From: an uncultured Mediterraneibacter sp.
GTDB taxonomy: Bacteria; Bacillota; Clostridia; Lachnospirales; Lachnospiraceae
Direction: 5' to 3'
Assembly (NCBI GenBank): GCA_944384505.1
Contig: CALWTQ010000011.1
Span: 1-64,000 of the forward strand
Length of the DNA stretch: 64,000 nt
Shown here: one piece after another, positions 25,830 through 34,451 of the stretch
How positions within the stretch are numbered: position 1 is the stretch's first letter
Layout: the number at the start of each line of letters is the position of its first letter
Translations under genes and position numbers: made by a program
Notes under the pieces: generated by a model
What the model was told of the DNA's origin: nothing
The model's database searches: none
The model's input: the letters and a program-made list of their open reading frames with translations, nothing else

Positions 25830-26119
25830 CGAAAAGGGAACACGGCGTGATCTGGTGATGTATCGTCTTGAGGTTGCAAAGAGTGATATAAAATCAGTGG
25901 AAATTCTTCTGGAAGCGGGAGTATGCCGGGGAGCGAACAACAGGGCGTATTATGGAATATATCATGCTATCTCTGCGATTCATGCGTTGGATGGTAATGC
26001 ATATAAGAGGCATAAGGATGCATATTGCAACAAGAGATGAAGCAGAGGAGCAGATTGCTACAGCTAAAGAGGTGGTTGAGAAGATAGGGGAATATATAGC
26101 AGAGAAAATTCAAGAATAG
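25816..26119 (+). pseudogene. HEPN-domain protein, internally deleted
   Basis: The frame opens at TTG with RBS AGGGAGGGGG and reads VAKSDIKSVEILLEAGVCRG, NNRAYYGIYHAISAIHALDG and KRHKDA, then stops at 26040 after a few unrelated residues. In another frame the sequence goes on as HIATRDEAEEQIATAKEVVE and stops at 26119. Alignment by eye with the intact HEPN gene at 38779 shows that about 30 codons are missing between HKD and the IA(T/S)-x-(D/E)EA segment, with a frame change. The Arg-x6-His motif (NNRAYYGIYHA) is retained, but the protein is truncated. Confidence 0.8.
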
Positions 26120-26256
26120 ATTTTGTGTCAGTTTTTAGTAAAATTTTAAAGACCTGTAAAAAGTATGAGAGAAATCCCGGGAGATACATCTCCGAAATCT
26201 TTTAATAACACGATAGCAATTTAATCAAAAGCGGATTATGGGAGCGGAGGGAAGAT

Positions 26257-26439
26257 GTGACTCAGAAAATAAAAATTGTTGTACATAAGCCAGATAACTT
26301 GAAGAGCGTATTTAACCGAAAAGAGGTCCAGGACTTCTGGACTGAAAAGTTAGCGGCAATTTTAAAGAGAAACGGGATCACAAAAGAGGACTGCGCATAT
26401 CTTTTACAGGAAAAAGATAGACGTTACGGAGATGCTTGA
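26257..26439 (+). CDS. Small hypothetical protein (60 aa)
   Basis: The GTG start is preceded by GGAGGGAAGAT. The sequence begins MTQKIKIVVHKPDNLKSVFN and continues with a hydrophilic helix-rich stretch. I do not recognise a domain. It is placed between the decayed HEPN gene and a terminator, and probably forms a single-gene unit of the element. Confidence 0.5.
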   Translation: MTQKIKIVVHKPDNLKSVFNRKEVQDFWTEKLAAILKRNGITKEDCAYLLQEKDRRYGDA

Positions 26440-26483
26440 TTTCAATGGTGCAGGGAAAACGGAAAATAATATGTGAAAAAATG

Positions 26484-26511
26484 TCCGGGCTGAAATACGC
26501 CCGGATTTTTT
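26484..26511 (+). terminator. Rho-independent terminator
   Basis: TCCGGGC pairs with GCCCGGA around TGAAATAC and is followed by six T residues. The same stem sequence recurs at 26928. Confidence 0.85.
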
Positions 26512-26584
26512 ATGCGAAAAGACAGGAAAGTATCAAATTAAAAGACAATTTTTGAAAAGCATGGGTATAAGGAGTGATTTTGAC

Positions 26585-26908
26585 ATGGATTATATACAAA
26601 AGATTTTTAAGAGAGCAAAGGTCAAGAATGTGGTGGATCATCTGTTATATGGGTACGAACCGGATATGGATATTCCAGACTATGAGAGCCGGATGGATGA
26701 GGCGTTTGCGCAGTATGGGAAAATAGCTGATAAATACAGCGGGAATAAAAGTTCTGAGCTGGTGGATGCGGCTACGGCTCTTACAGAAGTAATTTCAGCG
26801 GTATATATGGAGATTGGCTTTCAGACGGGGCTTTTGTTCATGCAGGAGATTTATTATAACTCAGAAAGAAAACATGAGTTTGCAGGCAGGGGAGAAGATA
26901 AGATATAA
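26585..26908 (+). CDS. Small hypothetical protein (DUF6809-like candidate)
   Basis: A 107-aa acidic protein starting MDYIQKIFKRAKVKNVVDHL; AAGGAG lies 10 nt upstream, so I prefer this ATG over the TTG and ATG further up. The C-terminal half has an amphipathic helix, AYMEIGFQTGLLFMQEI-like (seen as YMEIGFQTGLLFMQEIYY). The shorter gene at 28889 has a similar pattern (EEGGFVKGFRYGSALMAEAL). Such proteins are common accessory genes of Clostridia mobile elements. Function unknown. Confidence 0.6.
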   Translation: MDYIQKIFKRAKVKNVVDHLLYGYEPDMDIPDYESRMDEAFAQYGKIADKYSGNKSSELVDAATALTEVISAVYMEIGFQTGLLFMQEIYYNSERKHEFAGRGEDKI

Positions 26909-26927
26909 TGTAGGAATAGATGGGAAG

Positions 26928-26950
26928 TCCGGGCTGAAATACAGCCCGGA
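26928..26950. terminator. Hairpin between convergent genes
   Basis: TCCGGGCTG pairs with CAGCCCGGA across a 5-nt loop. It lies between a plus-strand gene ending at 26908 and a minus-strand gene ending at 26978, so it can serve both. Confidence 0.6.
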
Positions 26951-26977
26951 TTATCACTCGTGCATTTTCAGACAGGC

Positions 26978-27163
26978 TCATGACAGGTGGCTTCTGGAAA
27001 GCACATATTTGCTGAGAGACTGTTTTGGGATTTTCCAGTCCTTCCCTTCTTTATAACCTTTTAATTGTCCTGTACGGATAATTTTGTATGCCTGTGTCAT
27101 ACCGATTTTTAGAATCTCAGCAACTTCTTCAACGGTAAGGATATCATCATAAGAATCAAACAT
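26978..27163 (-). CDS. Excisionase-like helix-turn-helix protein
   Basis: A 61-aa MerR/Xis-type DNA-binding protein. The motif ILTVEEVAEILKIGMTQAYK, followed by IIRTGQLKGYKEG and WKIPKQSL, is the excisionase/helix-turn-helix 17 pattern. The ATG follows AAAGGGG at about 8 nt; a TTG two codons upstream is less likely. It overlaps the end of the HUH-like gene. Such proteins act as recombination directionality factors for integrases, and this one may control excision by the large serine recombinase at the other end of the block. That link is inferred. Confidence 0.82.
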   Translation of the reverse strand: MFDSYDDILTVEEVAEILKIGMTQAYKIIRTGQLKGYKEGKDWKIPKQSLSKYVLSRSHLS

Positions 27164-27665
27164 AATCAAGCCCCTTTCTTTTCCCTTGAAATTGTAATGT
27201 AACGGAATAAGGAGAATATTGTGAGGAAAGCTCCTGTTGAATCCATTCCATGTGTTGCTTCATCAGTTCTTTGGAAAGCGGTACATAATCAGGGTGATAG
27301 CTAAAAGCGTTGACGCAGAAATGCAGATGTGGAATATCTGGTTTCCCATTTCGCTCCAGATCCAGAGCATATATAATTTGGTAGTTACTGGCAAATGTAG
27401 AGGCAATCCATACAGCCATTTGTAATAGCGCATTATGTTCCCATGATTGGGCAAAGGTGATGCAGAAGTGCCAGAGTTTTTGCGGGCTGTCTGCGTTTGA
27501 ATAGTATCCGCATAATTGAAATTGTTCTGTGATACATATAGAGAGATTGGGGGAAAACCCGAAACCTCCCCAATAGGCTTTTTCTGAAAGATAGGCTAAA
27601 ACATTTGCATATACATCGTCGTTGCTGTAGTCTCCAGAGAAAACCTCAATACGGATATCAGACAT
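27156..27665 (-). CDS. Putative HUH-type replication/mobilization protein
   Basis: A 169-aa protein without a confident family match. It contains IPHLHFCVNAFSYHP, a His-hydrophobic-His pattern like that of HUH endonucleases (rolling-circle Rep, relaxases, inovirus Gp2-type proteins). Aromatic residues are frequent in the N-terminal half. It lies in a tight three-gene minus-strand operon: the upstream RHH gene overlaps its start by 8 nt and the Xis-like gene overlaps its end by 8 nt. That company fits a small relaxase or replication initiator. The nicking tyrosine cannot be fixed by eye. Confidence 0.5.
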   Translation of the reverse strand: MSDIRIEVFSGDYSNDDVYANVLAYLSEKAYWGGFGFSPNLSICITEQFQLCGYYSNADSPQKLWHFCITFAQSWEHNALLQMAVWIASTFASNYQIIYALDLERNGKPDIPHLHFCVNAFSYHPDYVPLSKELMKQHMEWIQQELSSQYSPYSVTLQFQGKRKGLDYV

Positions 27666-27924
27666 AGTTTCTCAACTCCTTAGAAATAATTTGTTTTGCT
27701 TCATTTGGTAAGCTCTCGTTTGTCATCAGGCTGTTGTAGAAATTGTTTTCAGCAATTGTGTTTTCTATTACTTGTTCATATGTATCCGGGGCGTTGGGAA
27801 TGCTGTCTGAAAACATTTTCAGGAAATAATCTGTGACTGTAAGACCATGTGCTTTGGCTGCTTCTACGATATTGGTTTTCTGTTCATGCGTAACCCGGAT
27901 AAAGATTCGTTCAGTTTTTGCCAT
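27658..27924 (-). CDS. Ribbon-helix-helix protein, MobC/relaxosome accessory-like
   Basis: An 88-aa protein beginning MAKTERIFIRVTHEQKTNIV, followed by AAKAHGLTVTDYFLKMF. This is the beta-strand plus two-helix layout of ribbon-helix-helix DNA-binding proteins such as MobC or plasmid antitoxins. I chose this ATG because AAAGGA is about 10 nt upstream; an earlier in-frame ATG lacks an RBS. It heads the operon with the HUH-like gene, so binding an oriT in the adjacent AT-rich region is a reasonable idea. It could equally be an autoregulatory repressor. Confidence 0.65.
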   Translation of the reverse strand: MAKTERIFIRVTHEQKTNIVEAAKAHGLTVTDYFLKMFSDSIPNAPDTYEQVIENTIAENNFYNSLMTNESLPNEAKQIISKELRNYV

Positions 27925-28436
27925 ATTGCTAAGAGTCCTTTCTGATTTTGTTACTTTCATGTAGATAAGTAAGTATTCTGTTATTTATAAATAAGTAATC
28001 TAACATTTCTTTAATATAAATAATAAATAAGTATAAGAATATAAGTATATATAATAAATAATATATATATAATATAAAATAAGAATATCTATTAGATGGT
28101 GGTACTGATGGACAAATGGGAAGGAGACAGCAGAACAGCAGGTAACCAGATCCTTATGCGTATAGCAGAAAGCCTTAAAATGAGGCTTTCTGTAATTATC
28201 TCCGAAAGAGATTGTGCGCACAAAGAATCTATTGGTTACCATCGGTAACAACTTATGGATATGTTATCGGATACTGTTATTTTTTAATTAATAGCAGTGT
28301 ATAGCATTGATTTTAATATTCTTAATAACACAAAGTGTAAAAGGGAAATATTTGAATCGTATATTATCATAAAGAAAGAGCCGGGGCAGAAATGTTCCGG
28401 CTTAATTAAATTTCAGAAGAAAAGAGGTAAAAGAGT
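27925..28436. other. Gene-free AT-rich region with palindromes, candidate oriT/origin
   Basis: No credible gene. From 27961 to 28090 the sequence is almost pure A/T with repeated ATAAGTA and ATAATA words. Two short palindromes lie in the right part: TTGTGCGCACAA at 28212-28223 (perfect, 12 bp) and GTTACC-ATC-GGTAAC at 28235-28249. A hairpin, AGCCGG...CCGGCT, lies at 28380-28403 just before radC. Next to the RHH and HUH-like genes, this is the best place in the element for an origin of transfer or replication. Confidence 0.5.
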
Positions 28437-28877
28437 ATGGAAAGACAAAGTTATGTGCCGTTAGTCCGTATGACAGCGGTAAGGGAAAGAGAACTGCCGT
28501 ATGGGGCGAAGAGGCTGAACGATCCCGCACTGGTGGCAGAACTGGCAGGGCAGATTCTAAAGGATGCTGATCGGGAATATTTTCTGGTGATCTCCGTGGA
28601 TGCCAAGAGCAAACCGATGGCGGTGGAGATCGTCTGCATTGGAACGGCAAATATGGCGTGTGTGGAACTGCGGGAAGTCCTGAAACACGCTATCATCAAT
28701 AATGCGGTCGGGATCATCTTAGTCCATAATCATCCGTCTGGCGATTGCGAACCTAGTGAAATAGACAGGAAGCTGACGCAGAGAATCGTTAAAGGCGCTG
28801 CGTATTTTGGGATTGAAGTTTACGACCATGTGATCGTAGGGGATGGATATTACAGTTTTAAAGAAGCGGAAGGCTAA
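28437..28877 (+). CDS. radC: RadC-like JAB domain protein
   Basis: A 146-aa protein with the JAB/MPN metalloprotease signature HNHPSGDCEPSEID (His-x-His, then Ser and Asp ligands) near residue 100. Other RadC strings are LREVLKHAIINNAVGII and DHVIVGDGYYSF. Short RadC proteins of this type are frequent on mobile elements, plasmids and in anti-restriction regions, and their biochemical role is unsettled. RBS AAGAGGTAAAAG precedes the ATG. It starts the plus-strand module to the right of the putative oriT. Confidence 0.88.
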   Translation: MERQSYVPLVRMTAVRERELPYGAKRLNDPALVAELAGQILKDADREYFLVISVDAKSKPMAVEIVCIGTANMACVELREVLKHAIINNAVGIILVHNHPSGDCEPSEIDRKLTQRIVKGAAYFGIEVYDHVIVGDGYYSFKEAEG

Positions 28878-28888
28878 GGGGTGAAAGA

Positions 28889-29164
28889 ATGGATAAAAGA
28901 ATACGGGAGTTATATAACTGCATGGAACAGAAAATACAGGGAACTGACATAATTAGCAAAGAAATTTATGAAAAGATTATGGAGCTCACGCGAGAAGAAA
29001 AAAACACTATGGACTGGAGAGTGTATGAAAAGTATAGGAACAAACTTTTTTTAGTAGCTTCGATTGCAGAGGAGGGCGGCTTTGTGAAGGGATTTCGATA
29101 TGGGAGCGCACTTATGGCGGAAGCATTACAGGGAGCAGATGAATTTAATGTAAAGCCCGAATAA
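28889..29164 (+). CDS. Small hypothetical protein (91 aa)
   Basis: Begins MDKRIRELYNCMEQKIQG and ends GADEFNVKPE. The helix EEGGFVKGFRYGSALMAEAL resembles part of the protein at 26585. RBS AAGGGGTGAAAG. It lies 11 nt behind radC, so the two are probably co-transcribed. Its last 20 nt overlap the end of the convergent XRE gene. Function unknown. Confidence 0.65.
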   Translation: MDKRIRELYNCMEQKIQGTDIISKEIYEKIMELTREEKNTMDWRVYEKYRNKLFLVASIAEEGGFVKGFRYGSALMAEALQGADEFNVKPE

Positions 29165-29465
29165 TTTTCAAAATCTGCTTTTGTGTTTCTAAAGGGAAAG
29201 TTTGGACTTCAAGGAGTATTTCATGCTCAAGGACGGAAACAGGGTTATTATATTCGTCTGATAAAATAGAATCAACGGTTACGTCCAGTGCGTTACATAC
29301 ATGCACAAGTGTAGAAAGTGAAATTTTCACACGATTATTTTCAATATTGCTAATGTGGCTGGTGTTTACATCTGCCATATTGGCAACGTATTCCTGAGTC
29401 AGTCCTTTGGAAACTCGAATATCTTTTAGTTTTCTGGCAATATTTTCAAAATTGATTTCCTGCAT
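29145..29465 (-). CDS. XRE-family transcriptional regulator
   Basis: A 106-aa repressor-like protein with an N-terminal Cro/C1 helix-turn-helix: IRVSKGLTQEYVANMADVNT and SHISNIENNRVKISLSTLVH. The C-terminal 35 residues could dimerise. It is divergent from the zinc-ribbon gene at 29581, with a good promoter for that gene in the 115-bp gap, so it may repress the cluster. Confidence 0.88.
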   Translation of the reverse strand: MQEINFENIARKLKDIRVSKGLTQEYVANMADVNTSHISNIENNRVKISLSTLVHVCNALDVTVDSILSDEYNNPVSVLEHEILLEVQTFPLETQKQILKIIRALH

Positions 29466-29500
29466 ATAATTGATACCTTTCAGAAAATTTGTTGCCCTGA

Positions 29501-29529
29501 TTGTAATATTTTTATAGTTCTAGTATAAT
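29501..29529 (+). promoter_or_regulatory. Sigma-A-type promoter of the zinc-ribbon cluster
   Basis: TTGTAA (29501-29506), a 17-nt spacer, and a consensus TATAAT (29524-29529), 51 nt before the ATG at 29581. Downstream, the words TTATAGCTATAA and TTATTAGTTATAA form short dyads that could be operator sequence. Confidence 0.7.
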
Positions 29530-29580
29530 TACTTATAGCTATAAAATTATTAGTTATAAGATAAATGGAGGGAGAAAACG

Positions 29581-31959
29581 ATGTATTGCTCTGAATGTGG
29601 TGCAAAATTAAATGATAATGCAAAATTCTGTTTTAATTGTGGTGCTAAGGTTGGAGAAGTACAAATAAAAACAGAGAATCATAAAATGAATCAGGTGCGG
29701 AGCCACAAAGAGACAGCTTATGTTGAATATATGAAAAACGAAATCCTAAATTCGTATATAAATGATAGGACAAGTACAGTTGAACAATTTTATGCGAAAG
29801 CCAAGTTTTATGATCTTGATGAAATACAAGTAGATGCGGTTTATCAGAGTATATTAGAAGAAATAGAGAAATTCACTCGCTATATCGACGAATTGTATAA
29901 AGAATGTAAAGAAGTTTTCTTGTCCGAAGACTTGGTCAAAGAACTTATTAGATACGGGGAAGCAAATGGGGTCAGCGCAGATACAAGCACAAGATTTTTG
30001 GAACATTATAATTGTAAAAATGAGCTTGCAGAAAAGCGGGAGATATTGGCGTTATTATTGGGGAAGTTTGCGGAAACAGGAGAGCTGGAGGTTTCGCTTG
30101 GTGAAAAATATACCAATCTTAAAACAATATCAGTAGACGAATTGCTTACAAATTATAAAAATGAAATTTTAAAAATAATGGCTGAAATGGATCAGTATTA
30201 TGCTCAGCTTGAGGAAGGGGACTATTTAAATGATGAGCAGAGATTACTGATAACAAAGAAAGCTGAAACTATGGTGTTTATAACAGATGATGTTGAAAAT
30301 CTTATTTCGGGATATGAAAAGAAAAAGGGGATTTATGATTTAAGAAATAAACTACGTGTTGAAAAAGTATATAGTCAATTTGATAAAGCATTTTCAGAGA
30401 CATATACATTTTGTGGACAAGAGTTGATTTTTGGAGCGAAGTATTTCATTGTGGATATAGCAACGGAAATATCTTATAAAGCATCTAAAAAGTGTGTGAA
30501 TTATTTATATTTAGTAGACTACAAAGATCCGGATGTGTGTACAGATATTGAAGAGGTTTATGGAGGATATGCTGAGGAATTACAAAAAAACATTAACGAT
30601 ATGGAAGCACTTTTGGATTTTTCCTTAGACTCAGAATTAGTGGAAAAAATCAACAATACCTTAGGCGTGGTTTGGGATAACATAGGAGAGCTCTCCTTAA
30701 CACTTGAAGAAATTGAGCAAGACAAAAAAATGTCCAAAGAAGAGCGGGAAAGAAGAAAAGCATTACGGGGAAGATGGCAAGGAGGAGGTTTTGGTGTTGG
30801 TGCCGCTATACAAGGGGCTGTTACTGCGGGTGCAATGAATATGGCAACAGGGATAGTGCATTCAGGTGTGAATTTAGTAGGTAATGCCATATCCAGTATT
30901 GCTGCAAACAGCAGTAGAAAAAAAGCAGTGAAACAGTTCTGTGATTCAGCGAAAGAAAGTATGTTCGCTATCAGTCAAGAATTGAAAATTGTTTTTATGC
31001 AAGAAGTAGAAAATCATTATCCAGATTTAGAATATTACCCGGATTATCACGATAGTGAAGAAGAATCAATGGATAGGACCCAACTTCTTTTTTTCAGGAT
31101 GGGAGAATTGGTATCCAAATTATTGAAAATGAATCCATATAATCCGTTAAATGCTTTTGCTGTATTGTTTTATTCGATGCAAAACAGCGAGGAGTGGAGC
31201 AAAGAGTCAGAGGATACATTTTTTATCATGGCAGAACGATTCCATTGGTTTGATAGTTTGCGGAAATTATATAAAGAATATATTAAAAAAATGGAAGCTA
31301 TTTTAAAGAATGAACCTGAAGACTCTATATCTGATATTTCAGTCATAGAGACGAGTAAGGGAATTTTGAATATTTTAGAGTTAATAGATGAAGAGAAAAA
31401 AGAGTTTGAAGAATTTCAGAAAATATATGAACAAGTGCTAAAAAAATTAGAATATATAGAATGGCTAGAAAAAATTGATATGGCAGATATCCAGCAGATT
31501 GTAAAAAGGGGAAATCAGTATTGTCAGGAGAAAGAGTACTCTAAGGCTAAAAATACATTTATTAGAGGCGTGCGTAACAATGAAGAGGCAGTACGAATTA
31601 TAGAATTATTCTTCTCTGAAAGTGATAAAGAAGAAATGGTAGAGAAATTAGGACAATTAGTAAAGAACAAAGAAGGGCTGGATCAAGAGGATTATAGAGT
31701 TGTTTTAAGTATATTAGCAGGTATGATTAACCATGAAGAAAAGTCTTTATTGGTATATGCTGCTGAGGCACGGCATCATAGCTTAGTTGATGAATTGTTA
31801 ATATATGGTGCAGATGTTGAGCTGTTAAATCAACTGATTGGAAAAAATAATGAGGAAAGTAATACTGAAACATTAAATGAAGAAGTTGTCTGTAAGTCAT
31901 GTGGAAGAAAATTAAGCAGTAAAGCAAAATTCTGCAATTATTGTGGACAAAAATTATAA
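29581..31959 (+). CDS. Large protein with zinc ribbons at both ends
   Basis: 792 aa. The first 25 residues form a zinc ribbon (CSECGAKL...CFNCGAK) and the last 25 another (CKSCGRKL...CNYCGQKL). Between lies a mostly acidic helical protein. A Gly/Ala-rich, membrane-active-looking stretch (about 400-440: GGFGVGAAIQGAVTAGAMNM) follows a basic ERRKALRGRWQ segment. Near the C-terminus, LLVYAAEARHHSLVDELLIY resembles an ankyrin repeat. I know no described family with this build. Base composition is clearly more AT-rich than the host flanks. RBS GGAGGGAG. First gene of a five-gene cluster. Confidence 0.8.
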   Translation: MYCSECGAKLNDNAKFCFNCGAKVGEVQIKTENHKMNQVRSHKETAYVEYMKNEILNSYINDRTSTVEQFYAKAKFYDLDEIQVDAVYQSILEEIEKFTRYIDELYKECKEVFLSEDLVKELIRYGEANGVSADTSTRFLEHYNCKNELAEKREILALLLGKFAETGELEVSLGEKYTNLKTISVDELLTNYKNEILKIMAEMDQYYAQLEEGDYLNDEQRLLITKKAETMVFITDDVENLISGYEKKKGIYDLRNKLRVEKVYSQFDKAFSETYTFCGQELIFGAKYFIVDIATEISYKASKKCVNYLYLVDYKDPDVCTDIEEVYGGYAEELQKNINDMEALLDFSLDSELVEKINNTLGVVWDNIGELSLTLEEIEQDKKMSKEERERRKALRGRWQGGGFGVGAAIQGAVTAGAMNMATGIVHSGVNLVGNAISSIAANSSRKKAVKQFCDSAKESMFAISQELKIVFMQEVENHYPDLEYYPDYHDSEEESMDRTQLLFFRMGELVSKLLKMNPYNPLNAFAVLFYSMQNSEEWSKESEDTFFIMAERFHWFDSLRKLYKEYIKKMEAILKNEPEDSISDISVIETSKGILNILELIDEEKKEFEEFQKIYEQVLKKLEYIEWLEKIDMADIQQIVKRGNQYCQEKEYSKAKNTFIRGVRNNEEAVRIIELFFSESDKEEMVEKLGQLVKNKEGLDQEDYRVVLSILAGMINHEEKSLLVYAAEARHHSLVDELLIYGADVELLNQLIGKNNEESNTETLNEEVVCKSCGRKLSSKAKFCNYCGQKL

Positions 31960-31979
31960 AGACGCAAAGGAGAAATGTT

Positions 31980-32537
31980 ATGGTATGTAAAAATTGTGGA
32001 ACGGAATTTGATGAGGGTATCTTTTGCCCGGAGTGTGGTACTAAAATCGAGACGGAAGAGAACATAAAGAACGCACTGTCTGAAGAAACTACAGATTTTG
32101 TTGATAAACAACAAAGAGCTTATGATATTTTAAATGAATACGAGCAGGTGGAAAAGGAAAAAAAGATCATCTCTGAGTTGAGCTGGTCAGATGACAAAGA
32201 TATTGAAAACAGAATCAAACAGAGAGTAAAGGCATATAAAAAAGCAAAAACCTTAGATTTACGGACTGATCAAGCAAAACAGCTAATTCAGAAAATGAGA
32301 GATGATATAAAAGCAGACTATTATAAATATGTAAGAGAAAAGGATGGGAGTTTAGGGGCACATAGATTTTGGGCGATAGTTCTTACGCTTATAGCTGTTT
32401 TTGTTTTATTTCCGTTAGGGATTGTTGGGATTATTATAGGGATACTTTTTATATTCGGTGGATGGGGTTTGGTAAGTGATCTGAAAAAAGCTAAAAGGAC
32501 AATTGCCGAACTGCGAAAACTTATGGATGAAATATAA
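31980..32537 (+). CDS. Zinc-ribbon membrane protein
   Basis: 185 aa. The N-terminal zinc ribbon (CKNCGTEFDEGIFCPECGTK) is followed by a charged helical region. One or two transmembrane helices lie near residues 130-160 (FWAIVLTLIAVFVLF, GIVGIIIGILFIFGG). A short basic tail follows. RBS AAAGGAG is 7 nt before the ATG; a start 13 codons upstream would overlap the previous gene and lose this RBS. Probably co-transcribed with the large zinc-ribbon gene. Confidence 0.78.
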   Translation: MVCKNCGTEFDEGIFCPECGTKIETEENIKNALSEETTDFVDKQQRAYDILNEYEQVEKEKKIISELSWSDDKDIENRIKQRVKAYKKAKTLDLRTDQAKQLIQKMRDDIKADYYKYVREKDGSLGAHRFWAIVLTLIAVFVLFPLGIVGIIIGILFIFGGWGLVSDLKKAKRTIAELRKLMDEI

Positions 32538-32582
32538 AAAGAAAAAGTTTTAAAGTTATACATGAAGGAAGGAAATGATACT

Positions 32583-33728
32583 GTGGAAAAAATAAATATG
32601 GAATTTGTATTGGAGAATTTAAAGAAAAAAGATCCGTTTAAAAAAGATACAAGTTGCCAAGACGAGAATGAAAACCATTATAAAGACGAGAGTGCAAGTC
32701 AAATAATAGAAAATAATGATACTCAATTTGAAAAGGAAAGCGTAGTGGTAAGGCAGGAAGAGTTTCCTGAGAAAAATAACTTTGAAGAAAACCTAGAGGA
32801 AAAATTAGAAGAGGTTGATTTTTATTATCAATTGAGTAGGCAGAAAAAAGAAGCACTTCAAGAAAAAGGAGAACCGTTTTATTACTTAAAAGCGCAGAAG
32901 CTTTTACAGAAATTAAAGAATACGTTTGGTGATGATTATAGAATTTGGTGGGAGTTATCAAAGCCACTGGATTATTTATATGAAGAAGAAGTCAAGGATG
33001 GTGTGGGAGTATACAAATTTAATAAAGTATATTTCGATAAAGCTTTAGATCTGGCAGACATATCTTCTAAGAAAGAACTGGTTTTGGCGCTCGATAATTA
33101 TGAACAAAAAAAGCAGGTTTTTGAGACTGCGTATAAAGAAGAAATAGAACGTAAACGGAGAGAAGAGGAAGAGCAACGGGCGAGAGAAGAAGAACAAAGG
33201 CAGGAAAATGAGCGTAAAAAGCGGGAGGAGGAAGAACGCAGGCAAGAGGAGGAACGGCGGAAAATTATAGAAGAAAAAATGCGCAGAGAGAAAGAGGAGC
33301 GCCTTTTACTGGAACAAATCGCAAATGAAAATGTACAGATTTACAGCAAATTATCTGAAAAGGATTACAGCTTGTTGGATGGTGCATATTTTAAATTTAG
33401 CTCAGCGGATCAAAAAGAACACATTATCATCTTCAAGGAGATTTCTAATATACTCTATCTGCTTTCTTTTTCTAAGGAAAGCAAAAAAAATATTTTATAT
33501 AACGATCAGTCAATAGCAATTTTGGTTAATACTGACGGTGAAATTATAAAATATGATAATCAAAATTTAAGAATGAGAGCATCAGGATCGGTGCTTCACA
33601 TATCAAGCGATGGACGTGGAGGACTTATAGTTGGAGAATGGACAGTATATAACGATATGAAATTTGTGAGAAATGTAATGCAAAGTGCAAAAAAACCATT
33701 GCTATCGCTAGAAAAAATATTTTATTAG
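32583..33728 (+). CDS. Coiled-coil protein of unknown function
   Basis: About 381 aa. An acidic N-terminal part is followed by a strongly charged Glu/Arg coiled coil (about residues 185-245, with runs such as KRREEEEQRAREEE). A C-terminal globular segment of about 130 residues follows (DYSLLDGAYFKFSS, ISSDGRGGLIVGEW). The GTG start has GGAAGG 10 nt upstream; an ATG at 32562 lacks an RBS. I do not recognise the C-terminal domain. Position and AT-richness tie it to the zinc-ribbon cluster. Confidence 0.7.
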   Translation: MEKINMEFVLENLKKKDPFKKDTSCQDENENHYKDESASQIIENNDTQFEKESVVVRQEEFPEKNNFEENLEEKLEEVDFYYQLSRQKKEALQEKGEPFYYLKAQKLLQKLKNTFGDDYRIWWELSKPLDYLYEEEVKDGVGVYKFNKVYFDKALDLADISSKKELVLALDNYEQKKQVFETAYKEEIERKRREEEEQRAREEEQRQENERKKREEEERRQEEERRKIIEEKMRREKEERLLLEQIANENVQIYSKLSEKDYSLLDGAYFKFSSADQKEHIIIFKEISNILYLLSFSKESKKNILYNDQSIAILVNTDGEIIKYDNQNLRMRASGSVLHISSDGRGGLIVGEWTVYNDMKFVRNVMQSAKKPLLSLEKIFY

Positions 33729-33765
33729 ACAGTTTTTTGAAGAATTATACGAGGAGAAATAAAAA

Positions 33766-34392
33766 ATGAATTTTGATTTACTTTCAATGAAAAAAAGAAG
33801 TATATTAGTTATGAAAAAATCAAGTGTGTATTTAATGTCTTTATTGCGTGCCGTACTGCAAATTATAGGTATTGTTCTGGTTATCAGGGTAATGAACCTG
33901 CATATCAATTGGTTGATTCCAGTCTATATTATAGTAATCTTATTATTAGGTCTGTTTAAATTGGGGTTTATCGGCAGTATGATTAAACAAGCGCATGAGA
34001 AAAAAACTGGATTTTTAGATATTTTTGCAGGGTTTTATAAGAAACCTCTGAAAGCTGTGGTAAGTATAATTATTAAGCAGTTTATACTATTTTTAGGTTT
34101 CTTGCTTTTATATATACCGGGAATATTTGCATTTTACAGGCTGAGATTTTTTTACTATGAGTTAATGAAAGAGGATAAAACAATAATGCAGTGCTTGAAA
34201 GAAAGTAATGACTTGATGAAAGGAAACTGCATAGAATTATTAAAGATAGATTTATCATTTATAGGATGGTATTTATTGAATTTAATAACCTTGAACATTG
34301 CAAGTATATATGTAAAACCGTTCACGACAATTACATATGTTGAATACTATGAGTATTTGAAAGGGAAAAAGGCAATGCTTGGCAAAGAATAA
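33766..34392 (+). CDS. DUF975-like polytopic membrane protein
   Basis: 208 aa with about five hydrophobic segments, for example IIGIVLVIRVMNL, WLIPVYIIVILLLGL, FILFLGFLLLYIPGI and FIGWYLLNLITLNIA. The C-terminal pattern LSFIGWYLL followed by YVKPFTTITYVEYYEYL is typical of DUF975. The function of that family is unknown; members are often associated with zinc-ribbon proteins and stress loci. RBS GAGGAG. Fourth gene of the cluster. Confidence 0.75.
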   Translation: MNFDLLSMKKRSILVMKKSSVYLMSLLRAVLQIIGIVLVIRVMNLHINWLIPVYIIVILLLGLFKLGFIGSMIKQAHEKKTGFLDIFAGFYKKPLKAVVSIIIKQFILFLGFLLLYIPGIFAFYRLRFFYYELMKEDKTIMQCLKESNDLMKGNCIELLKIDLSFIGWYLLNLITLNIASIYVKPFTTITYVEYYEYLKGKKAMLGKE

Positions 34393-34451
34393 AATGCAGA
34401 AATGCGAAAATTTCAGATATCTAAAAAATGAGATGTTACGGAGGAAAAAAG

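Noticed and set aside
27961..28090. A/T-rich repeated words as a CRISPR array
   Set aside because: The words are short and irregular with no constant-length spacers, and no cas gene is nearby. No CRISPR was seen in the window.
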